A stretch of DNA of 7,886 nucleotides, taken from contig CAYNAM010000111.1 of NCBI GenBank assembly GCA_964395065.1, forward strand, positions 1-7,886, written 5' to 3'. The notes under the pieces are model-generated. The model had not been told where the DNA came from. It saw nothing but the letters and a program-made list of their open reading frames with translations, and searched no databases. Shown here piece by piece: positions 1 to 6,133 of the stretch (position 1 is its first letter; each line of letters opens with the position of its first letter). The position numbers and the translations under genes were made by a program. This DNA comes from Entomomonas sp964395065 (GTDB taxonomy: Bacteria; Pseudomonadota; Gammaproteobacteria; Pseudomonadales; Pseudomonadaceae).

Positions 1-1
1 T

Positions 2-322
2 AGTAATCAAAAGCAAGTTGCCCCCTACGCAGGTTCTGCCGTTAAAATCAAATTTAATACAACATTAGGCTACCCTGTTTTATTCACGTTTGACCCGACA
101 GATAAAACTATTCCGATGGGTGCCACTGTTTACGATATCCAAGGTAAAAACGTAGGGATGGTCGGTCAAGGTAAACAGGCCTATACAAGACTTGAAGAGC
201 TAAGTGGTAAACTAACTGTACGCTGGGGTGATAAAAGGTCCCAACAATGCCATGTTAATTATAACTTAAATGGACAAGACACCAACCAGTACTTAATCAT
301 ACTCAACCTACCCTGTATATGA
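2..322 (+). CDS. Fimbrial outer-membrane usher protein, C-terminal fragment (5' end outside window)
   Basis: This is the last 106 residues of a chaperone-usher outer-membrane usher (FimD/PapC family), the pore that assembles and secretes fimbrial subunits. The frame is open from base 2 to TGA at 320-322. An internal ATG at 116 is not the start, because usher homology runs through it from the window edge. Visible family signatures are the APYAGSAV strand, the GYPVLF strand, then P-GATVYD-QGKNVGMVGQG and a closing strand LTVRWG. These are the usual features of the periplasmic C-terminal domain (CTD2) of ushers. The two terminal cysteines (SQQC and LPC) match the disulfide commonly present in CTD2. 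The 10-bp gap to the adhesin gene indicates one operon. The subfamily cannot be assigned from this fragment alone. Confidence 0.93.
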   Translation, partial: SNQKQVAPYAGSAVKIKFNTTLGYPVLFTFDPTDKTIPMGATVYDIQGKNVGMVGQGKQAYTRLEELSGKLTVRWGDKRSQQCHVNYNLNGQDTNQYLIILNLPCI

Positions 323-332
323 GTCACTCCTC

Positions 333-1649
333 ATGATTAAATCAAAATATTTACATGCTGCTTTATTAACTTTTATTACCAGTATCCCAATGCTAGCTCA
401 TGGTTATTGTGTACGTAATGTCGCTATCGCAGGCTATGATGGACAAGGAATCAATACAGGGCTTGGTAATATTAACGTCACTGATAACTATATTCAGCCA
501 CCGGGCACTATTATATCCACATCAATTGTCAATTATGCACCAGGCTATAGCTATCCTTCACCTGACACCGTTATTTATACATGTGACAAAGCAGATATTG
601 GCAACATCTATGAAATATTTGCAACAAACGGTGATGATCTTTATGGTGGCTTTTATACCATAGGAACAGAGGATGGCCTTAGCGGTTTTTATCAAAATAA
701 GATTCGCTATACTGGAATAAAACTTACCCATCTTAACAGTGGACAAACCTTTTTAAGGACATGGCAACAATACCCTATTACCTCTTATTTAGAAGACGGA
801 ACAAAAATTAAAATCAGAGCAAAGGATTTTAGTGCTATAAAAGTTGAAGTTGCTAAGGTAAGTTCAGCAGGATATACCAGTGGTGCCGCGTCTAACTATT
901 GTGGAACGGGATGGCAAGCCGCTGGCTCATACATATGCACTCAACCTAATGGCTACGTGATATTTAAAGGGCCAGGAACAGGTTCTACACCAGCGATTGG
1001 GTCAGACTCAGCGTATAACTTTCAGGGTTGGCCTGGCCATTGGACAACGATTGGCTTAGGAACGCCACCCCGAACAAATGTTACAATGAACACAACCTGC
1101 GTTGCTAAAAATGTAACGCCTACCGTACTCTTTCCAACAGTAAGTATCAATGAATTAAACCAAGGAAAAACCGTACAAGGTAATATTTCAATAACCGTTG
1201 AATGTAGTAATTCTGTTAAATCGGGCACTGCAAATGGACAAACCGCTATAGGAATCCAAACCTCACTAGAGGCCTATCAGAGCGCTCAATCTTTAGGGCT
1301 AGTTAATGCCCAAGGTGGCGTTAGTTACTTATTGTCTGATGGTTATGGTACCAATAGCACAATAGCCACAGGAGTTGGTATTGCATTAAAAGCCCCCGAT
1401 GGACAAGACTTACCCTTTGTCGGTTGGCAAAACTGCAACGGAAGTGGTAGCACTAGTTTATGCCCTGGTGGCAAAGAGGCGGGGTGGTTTCCTGTTTTAA
1501 CAGGCGCAACAGATACTGGCAGTTCATCTCAAGCAGGTTACCAATACTTTACAAGCCAGTTCACAGCTATTTTACAAAAAATCCCTAGCCAGACCATCAC
1601 CCCCGGTCGCGTTCAAGCAAAAGGATATGTATTAGTCAGAGTGCAATAA
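333..1649 (+). CDS. Two-domain fimbrial tip adhesin (StbD-like)
   Basis: 438 residues. Residues 1-24 form a signal peptide (IKSK basic end, hydrophobic core, likely cleavage after AHG). The length is more than twice that of a structural pilin, as expected for a tip adhesin with an N-terminal receptor-binding domain (about 25-255) and a C-terminal pilin domain (about 257-438). The pilin part starts with PTVLFPTVSINELNQG and ends with GRVQAKGYVLVRVQ, an alternating final beta strand of the kind bound by PapD-like chaperones. Eight cysteines lie at 26, 84, 190, 202, 256, 291, 368 and 377, allowing four disulfides; C256-C291 would be the usual pilin-domain bridge. It sits between usher and chaperone, the order seen for stbC-stbD-stbE in Salmonella. 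There is no clear Shine-Dalgarno before ATG 333, so translation coupled to the usher is likely. The receptor is unknown; the N-terminal domain was not matched to any known lectin. Confidence 0.82.
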   Translation: MIKSKYLHAALLTFITSIPMLAHGYCVRNVAIAGYDGQGINTGLGNINVTDNYIQPPGTIISTSIVNYAPGYSYPSPDTVIYTCDKADIGNIYEIFATNGDDLYGGFYTIGTEDGLSGFYQNKIRYTGIKLTHLNSGQTFLRTWQQYPITSYLEDGTKIKIRAKDFSAIKVEVAKVSSAGYTSGAASNYCGTGWQAAGSYICTQPNGYVIFKGPGTGSTPAIGSDSAYNFQGWPGHWTTIGLGTPPRTNVTMNTTCVAKNVTPTVLFPTVSINELNQGKTVQGNISITVECSNSVKSGTANGQTAIGIQTSLEAYQSAQSLGLVNAQGGVSYLLSDGYGTNSTIATGVGIALKAPDGQDLPFVGWQNCNGSGSTSLCPGGKEAGWFPVLTGATDTGSSSQAGYQYFTSQFTAILQKIPSQTITPGRVQAKGYVLVRVQ

Positions 1650-1652
1650 ACC

Positions 1653-2447
1653 ATGAAAAAAACAGCGTTTTCCTTTCAAACAACCGTCTTTCTATTACTG
1701 ACCACTCTATGCTACAACATGAGCCATGCTGGTATTATTCCTGAAAAAAAGCGAATTATTTTCAACAGTGATGATAAACAACAAATTCTGATGATTGCAA
1801 ATACCAATAACTACCCTATTTTAATGCAAACTTGGATCGATGATGGAAATACCCAAAATATTCCAAGCGCTACTGTTTCTCCTTTTATTATTACGCCCCC
1901 CATGTCAAGTTTAACCACGGGAGAAATAAAAGGATTACGCATCATACATAACAAACAAAAAATACTACCTAACGATAGGGAGTCTGCTTTCTGGATTAAT
2001 TTATATGAAGTTCCACCAACAACTCAAGAGAATAAATTAATCGATAATGTCACCGTAGCGATGAACACACAGATTAAACTATTTTATAGACCTACCCACT
2101 TATTAAATAAACCAGAAGAAAAAAAACTCGTTAAGCAGTTAAATTGCTATGCTAATGCTCATCATCTAAAAATCACCATTTTTTGTAAAAACCCTACCCC
2201 CTACTACGTTTCCTTATCTAATATTGAGCTAACCATCAATAATCATACCTATCATAATGAAACACAACTGGATATGATGGTTCCTCCTTTTTCTACTAAT
2301 AGCTATAAGATCAACGTTGACTCAGTAATGATTCCTAAACAAATGAATGTCCAATATTCGTTTGTCGATGACAATGGAGATGTACACGGACTTAAATCAA
2401 CTATACAGATAAATCCTTCCCCTTTACATAAACAAAAGACTCTATAA
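1653..2447 (+). CDS. PapD-like periplasmic fimbrial chaperone
   Basis: 264 residues. The signal peptide is cleaved most simply after A26 (NMSHA then GIIPEK). With that cleavage the conserved subunit-binding Arg falls at mature position 8 (R34 in EKKRIIFN), the same number as in PapD. The second anchor Lys is K142 in the strand IKLFYRP. The chaperone signature is in RESAFWINLYEVPP (109-122), and domain 2 carries NPTPYYVSLSNIEL. The F1-G1 loop before the signature is short, which fits the FGS class (rod-like pili) rather than the FGL class. The gene starts 3 bp after the adhesin stop, so it is cotranscribed and probably translationally coupled. It folds subunits, probably including the adjacent adhesin, and delivers them to the usher. 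Two cysteines in domain 2 (C165, C178) lie on neighbouring strands and could form a disulfide. Confidence 0.93.
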   Translation: MKKTAFSFQTTVFLLLTTLCYNMSHAGIIPEKKRIIFNSDDKQQILMIANTNNYPILMQTWIDDGNTQNIPSATVSPFIITPPMSSLTTGEIKGLRIIHNKQKILPNDRESAFWINLYEVPPTTQENKLIDNVTVAMNTQIKLFYRPTHLLNKPEEKKLVKQLNCYANAHHLKITIFCKNPTPYYVSLSNIELTINNHTYHNETQLDMMVPPFSTNSYKINVDSVMIPKQMNVQYSFVDDNGDVHGLKSTIQINPSPLHKQKTL

Positions 2448-2450
2448 CCC

Positions 2451-2466
2451 AACTCACCATTGAGTT
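2451..2466 (+). terminator. Weak hairpin after the fimbrial operon
   Basis: A perfect 6-bp inverted repeat, AACTCA-CCAT-TGAGTT, begins 3 bp after the chaperone stop codon. It lies where an operon terminator would be expected, but no T-run follows and the stem is short. It may be only a 3'-end stabilising hairpin or chance. Confidence 0.3.
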
Positions 2467-2544
2467 ATACAACAATGTGCTTAAATTTATTTGAATAACA
2501 ACAACCCAATATTTACATACTCTTTACCCAAGCTGTATTTTCTC

Positions 2545-2571
2545 TTTACACTTCTGTAGCTAATATATAAG
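2545..2571 (+). promoter_or_regulatory. Candidate promoter for the repeat protein gene
   Basis: TTTACA (2545-2550) resembles a -35 box and TATAAG (2566-2571) a -10 box, but the spacer is 15 bp, shorter than ideal. An alternative pair is TTTACA at 2512-2517 with TATTTT at 2536-2541 (18-bp spacer). The 155-bp spacer after the fimbrial operon and the strong ribosome binding site downstream suggest an independent transcript. The choice between the two pairs is a guess. Confidence 0.33.
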
Positions 2572-2588
2572 CACTTAAATTACAAAAC

Positions 2589-2594
2589 AAAGGA
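2589..2594 (+). promoter_or_regulatory. Ribosome binding site AAAGGA of the repeat protein gene
   Basis: AAAGGA lies 8 bases before ATG 2603. It is a clear Shine-Dalgarno match at good spacing, much better than those before the adhesin and chaperone genes. It supports this start and suggests efficient translation. Confidence 0.75.
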
Positions 2595-2602
2595 ATTACA
2601 CC

Positions 2603-3040
2603 ATGAAAAAATTATTAGCTACCTCAGTTGCTGCTTTATTATCTTTAAGTGTTGCTGGCTATGCAGCTGCTCAAAGCACAGAGCACAATCAAAATAGACA
2701 AGCGCCTCATGAACAACGTGACATGAAGAAGCAAGATAAAGAAAATAAAGGCCAACAACATGAAGGTAAAAAATCAACTAGACATGACAATAGCAACAAA
2801 TCACAAAAAGCTGAAGGAAAGCATGTAAACAACGCACATAAAGTTGATAAAGACCAACAGCATGACAGTAAAAAAGCCAATAGAGAACATAAAGCGGATA
2901 AAAACCAACAACACGATGGTAAAAATGTAAAAAGAGAACATAAAGTAGATCAAAAACAACACGAAGGTAAGAATGTAAGCAAAAAACACAATACTGAAAG
3001 CAAAAGACCACACAAATCTGAAGACAGTAAGTCACAATAA
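2603..3040 (+). CDS. Secreted Lys/His-rich tandem-repeat protein, Asr-like in character
   Basis: 145 residues. Residues 1-23 are a textbook signal peptide (MKKLLATSVAALLSLS..., cleavage after AAA before Q24). The mature protein is almost wholly hydrophilic, with no cysteine or tryptophan and almost no hydrophobic residues, so it should be intrinsically disordered in the periplasm or outside the cell. Residues 44-127 are five repeats of 17, 17, 17, 17 and 16 residues, best seen in 78-127, with core EHKxDKxQQHDGKNVxR. I count 13 His, 27 Lys, 6 Arg and 20 Asp/Glu, giving a positive net charge. The layout (signal peptide, basic His/Lys repeats, no fold) resembles enterobacterial acid-shock protein Asr, but the repeat sequence differs, so this is analogy and not proven homology. 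Acid or chaperone-like protection, metal binding by His, or surface attachment are all possible. It follows the fimbrial operon but has its own leader. Confidence 0.8.
   Translation: MKKLLATSVAALLSLSVAGYAAAQSTEHNQNRQAPHEQRDMKKQDKENKGQQHEGKKSTRHDNSNKSQKAEGKHVNNAHKVDKDQQHDSKKANREHKADKNQQHDGKNVKREHKVDQKQHEGKNVSKKHNTESKRPHKSEDSKSQ
2732..2983 (+). repeat. In-frame 51-bp tandem repeat encoding 17-residue units
   Basis: There are five consecutive units: 2732-2782, 2783-2833, 2834-2884, 2885-2935, and 2936-2983 (one codon shorter). Units 3 to 5 are most alike. His recurs at unit position 2 (residues 61 shifted, then 79, 96, 113) and within QQH near position 10 (53, 87, 104, 120). The first two units are more diverged at both DNA and protein level, which suggests old duplications from the 3' side or decay of the 5' units. 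Confidence 0.75.
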
Positions 3041-3069
3041 AATGACATTGTTTTTCTAAGCTTACATAG

Positions 3070-3127
3070 AAATTTAGACGGGGCAAATCAGCTACATTTT
3101 AATACTGTCACACCCCGCTCTAAATTT
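3070..3127. terminator. Long inverted repeat between convergent genes, probable terminator
   Basis: AAATTTAGACGGGG (3070-3083) pairs with CCCCGCTCTAAATTT (3113-3127) with a single bulged base, giving a 14-bp stem around a 29-base loop. On the + strand the right arm runs into five Ts (3125-3129), so it can terminate the repeat protein transcript. It starts 7 bases beyond the pgtP stop on the - strand, where the T-run is poorer. The long loop is atypical of a simple terminator. Confidence 0.55.
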
Positions 3128-3133
3128 TTATCA

Positions 3134-4519
3134 TCATCGACTAGCTATTTTTTGCTTTCTTTCTAACTCTAACGCTCCAAAATGAGAAAGAATACAGAAT
3201 ATAATACAACACACTGTCCCGCCTAATAATAAATAAAAACCAATATCCCAATTTCCATTCGTCTGCTTAACAACAAACCCAAAAATACTGGTTCCTAAAG
3301 AAGCACCTAGAATATAACTCATAAAACCACGAAGCCCTACAGCAGAACCTACAGCATAACTAGGAACTATTTCCATGGTTTGTACAGAAGCAAGAAACTG
3401 TGGAATATAAATTAAACATCCTACCACAGCGGCAAAAGCTGTTACCATAACTAAAGAACTACTTTGCCAATACCCAATAATACAAAAGAAAATAAGAACC
3501 ATAGCCAAAATTGCCAAAGGCATGCGTCGTCCTTTAAAAAGCTTATCGGACAACCATCCTGCTAAAAGCGTAGAAGGAATTGCTGCCCATTCAAAACATA
3601 AAAATGCAAAACTCATCTCACCTTTTGAGAATTGTTTTACATCTGACAAATAAATAGGTAACCAACTAATAACTCCAAAACGCACCATGTATACAAAAAC
3701 ATCAACAAATGAAATAAACCATGCATTCTTATTAGGTAAAACATACTTAACAAAAATTTGCCATGAGCTCATGTTGGCAATAGCCGTGTTTAATTCTGTT
3801 TTCACCAACTCATCGTCATCTTTTACTATCTCCTTCAAGGGTGGCAGTCCCTCACCAACAGGTGATTCCTTGCCTAATCCCAAAACAACAAATGCCATAA
3901 TAATAGCAATCATCGCGGGGACAATATAACTTGCAATACGCCAATAATCTTGAGTATTATCATCTCCTGTAACAAACGCCAACGCCGTGAAACCACCTGC
4001 TACAACAGGAGCTACAACCCCACCACCCACATTATGGGAAATATTCCAAAAAGCGCCCACACGCCCTCGAACGCTTCGAGGGAACCAATTGGCAATTGTG
4101 ATAAATGAAGGCCCTACCCCCATCCCCTGAAATAAGCCATTAAGTGCAACAAAAATTAAAAACATCCAAAAAGCAAAACTAAATCCTAACCCAATATTAA
4201 CAAGTGCACAAAGTAACAAACCAACAGCCATAAATCGTTTAGGGCTGGCCTTATCTGAAAGATTACTCATTACACCTTTACTAATCCCATAAACGATAAG
4301 CATTAAACTGGTCAGAATACCAATTTCCTGTGTATCGAAGTGTAACTGGTCTTTGAGATAAGGAGTTGATAATGTAAAGTTATTTCTAACAATATAATAA
4401 GAAAGGTAACCTAAAAAAACGCTCAGTAAAGCCTGTATTTTATAAGTATGATAAGTTTTTTGAATCAATTGCTCGGGAACTTTATCTGCATTAATCTGTG
4501 TTTTTAATAGAGCAAACAT
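3134..4519 (-). CDS. pgtP: Phosphoglycerate transporter PgtP (MFS, organophosphate:phosphate antiporter)
   Basis: 461 residues with about 12 hydrophobic segments, an inner-membrane antiporter of the GlpT/UhpT/PgtP family. From memory of Salmonella PgtP, long stretches agree closely: the N-terminal YKIQALLSVFLGYLSYYIVR, NNFTLSTPYLK, GLFQGMGVGPSFITIANWFP, GAFWNISHNVGGG, WAAIPSTLLAGWLSDKLFKG, and IPQFLASVQTMEIVP near the end. The phosphate-binding arginines of the family are present: R45 (YYIVRNN) and R280 (YMVRFGVISW), with H162 in the WNISHN motif matching the GlpT histidine. The substrates expected are 2- and 3-phosphoglycerate and phosphoenolpyruvate, exchanged for phosphate. The start MFALLKTQ fits the family N-terminus. 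The PgtA/PgtB/PgtC regulators that accompany pgtP in Salmonella are not seen in the window. It is divergent from a phosphoglycerate mutase-like gene. Confidence 0.92.
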   Translation of the reverse strand: MFALLKTQINADKVPEQLIQKTYHTYKIQALLSVFLGYLSYYIVRNNFTLSTPYLKDQLHFDTQEIGILTSLMLIVYGISKGVMSNLSDKASPKRFMAVGLLLCALVNIGLGFSFAFWMFLIFVALNGLFQGMGVGPSFITIANWFPRSVRGRVGAFWNISHNVGGGVVAPVVAGGFTALAFVTGDDNTQDYWRIASYIVPAMIAIIMAFVVLGLGKESPVGEGLPPLKEIVKDDDELVKTELNTAIANMSSWQIFVKYVLPNKNAWFISFVDVFVYMVRFGVISWLPIYLSDVKQFSKGEMSFAFLCFEWAAIPSTLLAGWLSDKLFKGRRMPLAILAMVLIFFCIIGYWQSSSLVMVTAFAAVVGCLIYIPQFLASVQTMEIVPSYAVGSAVGLRGFMSYILGASLGTSIFGFVVKQTNGNWDIGFYLLLGGTVCCIIFCILSHFGALELERKQKIASR

Positions 4520-4697
4520 AATTGAGAGCCTGTTTAGTTTATGAATGGTATAGTATTAGGAGCTATTTCAGATAACGAGTTTAATCCTCTGGATAAAGTT
4601 TATAAACTATCCATAATATTTATATAAATACACTTGATTTATTCGATTTTCTATCAAAATTGCCTGTTTAAATTATTATTAGTAAAGGTTTTTATTT
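4520..4697. promoter_or_regulatory. Divergent promoter region of pgtP and the mutase-like gene
   Basis: This 178-bp very AT-rich spacer must hold the promoters of both divergent genes. On the - strand, TACTAT (4548-4553) could be a -10 for pgtP, but no good -35 lies at 16-18 bp, which would fit activator dependence. On the + strand, TATAAA (4623-4628) is a possible -10, again without a good -35, and AAAGG (4684-4688) is the ribosome binding site 9 bases before ATG 4698. AGTTTA half-sites occur at 4536, 4579 and 4597. Start points cannot be fixed from sequence. Confidence 0.5.
4591..4612. promoter_or_regulatory. Candidate operator: 12-bp perfect palindrome flanked by GGAT/ATCC
   Basis: AGTTTATAAACT (4597-4608) is a perfect palindrome, and the outer bases GGAT (4591-4594) and ATCC (4609-4612) extend the dyad with a 2-base offset on the left. 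A further copy of the half-site with the same tail, AGTTTAATCC, lies at 4579-4588. The location midway between divergent genes is typical of a regulator binding site. The regulator is unknown, and in such AT-rich DNA chance is possible. Confidence 0.4.
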
Positions 4698-5216
4698 ATG
4701 CTACTTTTTATTCGTCATGGTGAAACAGATTTTAATCACAAAAAGCTTTGGATGGGGTGTACCGATATTGAGCTCAATGAAAAAGGTCAACAACAGGCAA
4801 TCAATGCTGCTATAACCTTATCAAACAAGAAGATTGATGTTGTTTTTACTAGCCCATTAAAAAGAGCTTATGTCACAGCAAAAACAATTGCCGAACAACA
4901 ACCACATAAACCGCCAGTTATTATTTTGAATGGCTTAAGAGAGCGTGGCTTCGGAGTATTAGAAGGAACACCAAGAACACAGCCTCTTAATGATGACTTT
5001 GATAAAATTGAAGGCGTGGAAACAAAGACAGCGCTAATACAAAGATTAACCACTATATTGACAGATATAGAACAGGATACTACTCATAAAACTAAACTAA
5101 TTGTTTCACATGGAGGTATTTTCCATTGCCTTACGCATGAGATGGGATATAACAGTAATCCCCCACATGAAGGAATACAAATCGGTAACTGCCAACCTGT
5201 AGAAATATTTAAATAA
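4698..5216 (+). CDS. Histidine phosphatase family protein (phosphoglycerate mutase-like)
   Basis: 172 residues, cytoplasmic (no signal peptide). It belongs to the histidine phosphatase superfamily: the motif LFIRHGET carries R6 and the phospho-accepting H7, a second basic residue is R56 in SPLKRAYVTA, the general acid is E82 in LRERGFGVLEG, and the second catalytic His is H138 in VSHGG. All five catalytic landmarks are intact. At 172 residues it is shorter than GpmB (about 215) or dPGM (about 250), with a reduced lid region. It may therefore be a phosphatase rather than a mutase; CobC- or SixA-like phosphatases are other possible relatives. Divergent placement next to pgtP suggests action on imported phosphoglycerates or related phosphoesters, but this is inference. 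The start is supported by AAAGG 9 bases upstream. Confidence 0.85.
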   Translation: MLLFIRHGETDFNHKKLWMGCTDIELNEKGQQQAINAAITLSNKKIDVVFTSPLKRAYVTAKTIAEQQPHKPPVIILNGLRERGFGVLEGTPRTQPLNDDFDKIEGVETKTALIQRLTTILTDIEQDTTHKTKLIVSHGGIFHCLTHEMGYNSNPPHEGIQIGNCQPVEIFK

Positions 5217-5243
5217 TTAGATATTTCGATTATCGGTTGAATC

Positions 5244-5282
5244 ATAAAAGATAAATACCCATCATAACTATTTATCTTTTAT
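5244..5282. terminator. Bidirectional terminator between convergent genes
   Basis: A perfect 14-bp stem, ATAAAAGATAAATA (5244-5257) and TATTTATCTTTTAT (5269-5282), closes an 11-base loop. It lies 27 bases after the mutase-like stop and 9 bases beyond the phosphatase stop. The stem carries an A-run on one side and a T-run on the other, so each transcript would end in a U-rich 3' arm. The stem is weak in G+C, which lowers confidence in efficiency. Confidence 0.6.
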
Positions 5283-5291
5283 TAGCGCTTA

Positions 5292-6050
5292 TTACTTCTT
5301 CCATTCTGTTGATGAGGCTTTATGCCAACTACCATAAGCAGCATTAGGAAAGATAATCCAATCCATACCGAAATGGTGTTTATCTTTTATAACTTGCTGC
5401 TGTTGCTCAACAACCGTTTTTTTGCTTGAAAAGTCAGCAGAAAAATCAGATAAACTATCGCCTAATAACATAATAATATTTGCATGTTTACTAATAAGTT
5501 GGCGTCTTTCTTCCTTAGATGCGTAATTAAGCAAAACACTTTGATCTGAAACTTGAGGTAATCCTAATACTCTCAAAGTTTCTAAAGTCGACGTTTTATT
5601 TTTTTGAAAGCGATCAGAAACATAATAGATTTTTATTCCTGCATCATCTGCATCCCTGAAAAAACTTAATGCCCCAGGAATTAACGTGGGATTTCCATAC
5701 TTTTCCCAATCATCCCAAGTATCCCATTCTGTAAAATCATGGCAATTTTTAATATCTCTTACCAAAAGTGCTGTATTATCAATAATTGTCTCATCGATAT
5801 CCGCAACAATGGCTAATGGCTTTTTAGATGGCTTATTTAGCTGTTTTAATCGTAATGCTGCTAACGCATAAGTTTGTAATTGTATAGCAGCAATTTCAGC
5901 AGATTTCTGCTGATACAATACCCCCATTTCATGTAATTTGATCTGACAACCATCTTTTGCCTTACTTATATCTGCAAATGAAGAGTGACATACTGTCAAC
6001 AAGCTCATCAGAAGCGCCATTTTTTTGATTGAAAAAAACTGTTTCCTCAT
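5292..6050 (-). CDS. Secreted class C acid phosphatase / 5'-nucleotidase e(P4) family (HAD IIIB)
   Basis: 252 residues. An N-terminal signal peptide runs to about A26 (SSFA then DISK). The HAD catalytic motifs are intact: motif I ADIDET with nucleophile D84 and acid/base D86, motif II YVSDR with S145, and motif III GDSLSDF with D198 and D202, the metal ligands. PGALSFF preceding motif II and the W-D-W residues around 109-115 are typical of the class C family (OlpA, Haemophilus e(P4)). It should hydrolyse phosphomonoesters such as nucleotides in the periplasm or on the outer membrane with a divalent metal. C21 in LTVC is a poor lipobox because of V at -1, so a soluble periplasmic form is as likely as a lipoprotein. 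ATG 6050 has AAAGGA 10-11 bases upstream; M11 is a less likely alternative start. A strong terminator lies just upstream. Confidence 0.88.
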   Translation of the reverse strand: MRKQFFSIKKMALLMSLLTVCHSSFADISKAKDGCQIKLHEMGVLYQQKSAEIAAIQLQTYALAALRLKQLNKPSKKPLAIVADIDETIIDNTALLVRDIKNCHDFTEWDTWDDWEKYGNPTLIPGALSFFRDADDAGIKIYYVSDRFQKNKTSTLETLRVLGLPQVSDQSVLLNYASKEERRQLISKHANIIMLLGDSLSDFSADFSSKKTVVEQQQQVIKDKHHFGMDWIIFPNAAYGSWHKASSTEWKK

Positions 6051-6060
6051 ACGTTGCTAA

Positions 6061-6067
6061 TTCCTTT
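6061..6067 (-). promoter_or_regulatory. Ribosome binding site of the acid phosphatase gene
   Basis: The - strand reads TAAAGGAATTAGCAACGT before ATG 6050. AAAGGA matches the anti-Shine-Dalgarno and supports this start, although the spacing is slightly long. It lies only about 12 bases beyond the T-run of the pucG terminator. Confidence 0.6.
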
Positions 6068-6079
6068 AGTTATATTTAT

Positions 6080-6120
6080 AAAAAAACCCAGCACCTAAGT
6101 CTTAGCTCAGGTTCTGGGTT
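6080..6120 (-). terminator. Intrinsic terminator of the puuE-pucG operon
   Basis: Read on the - strand, AACCCAG (6120-6114) pairs with CTGGGTT (6091-6085). After one mismatch, ACCTGAG (6112-6106) pairs with CTTAGGT (6099-6093) with one further mismatch around a 6-base loop. The hairpin is followed directly by a run of Ts (complement of the As at 6080-6084). It starts 13 bases after the pucG stop codon. A G+C-containing stem plus U-run is the canonical form. Confidence 0.85.
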
Positions 6121-6133
6121 ACTTTACCAAAAA

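Noticed and set aside
116..118. ATG start for a 68-residue protein
   Set aside because: Usher C-terminal sequence (APYAGSAV) is encoded in frame upstream from base 2, so this Met is internal.
2732..2983. CRISPR array
   Set aside because: The repeats are 51 bp, contiguous without spacers, imperfect, and in frame inside a coding gene.
2778..3086. Hydrophobic Cys/Phe/Tyr-rich open frames on the - strand opposite the repeat protein
   Set aside because: They are antisense shadows of Lys/His/Gln-rich codons (AAA, CAC, CAA), have no ribosome binding site, and the + strand frame has a signal peptide, repeats and AAAGGA.
3070..3127. Integron attC recombination site
   Set aside because: The inverted repeat lacks the conserved core sites (GTTRRRY / RYYYAAC), and no integrase or cassette structure is present.
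3687..3929. 80-residue + strand frame inside pgtP
   Set aside because: It is antisense to the central loop and membrane segments of the clear PgtP gene and shows no protein-like features or ribosome binding site.
5988..5990. Lipoprotein lipobox at C21 of the acid phosphatase
   Set aside because: LTVC has Val directly before Cys, which is outside the usual Gly/Ala/Ser preference, and a good signal peptidase I site (SSFA) lies five residues later. Lipidation is possible but not supported.
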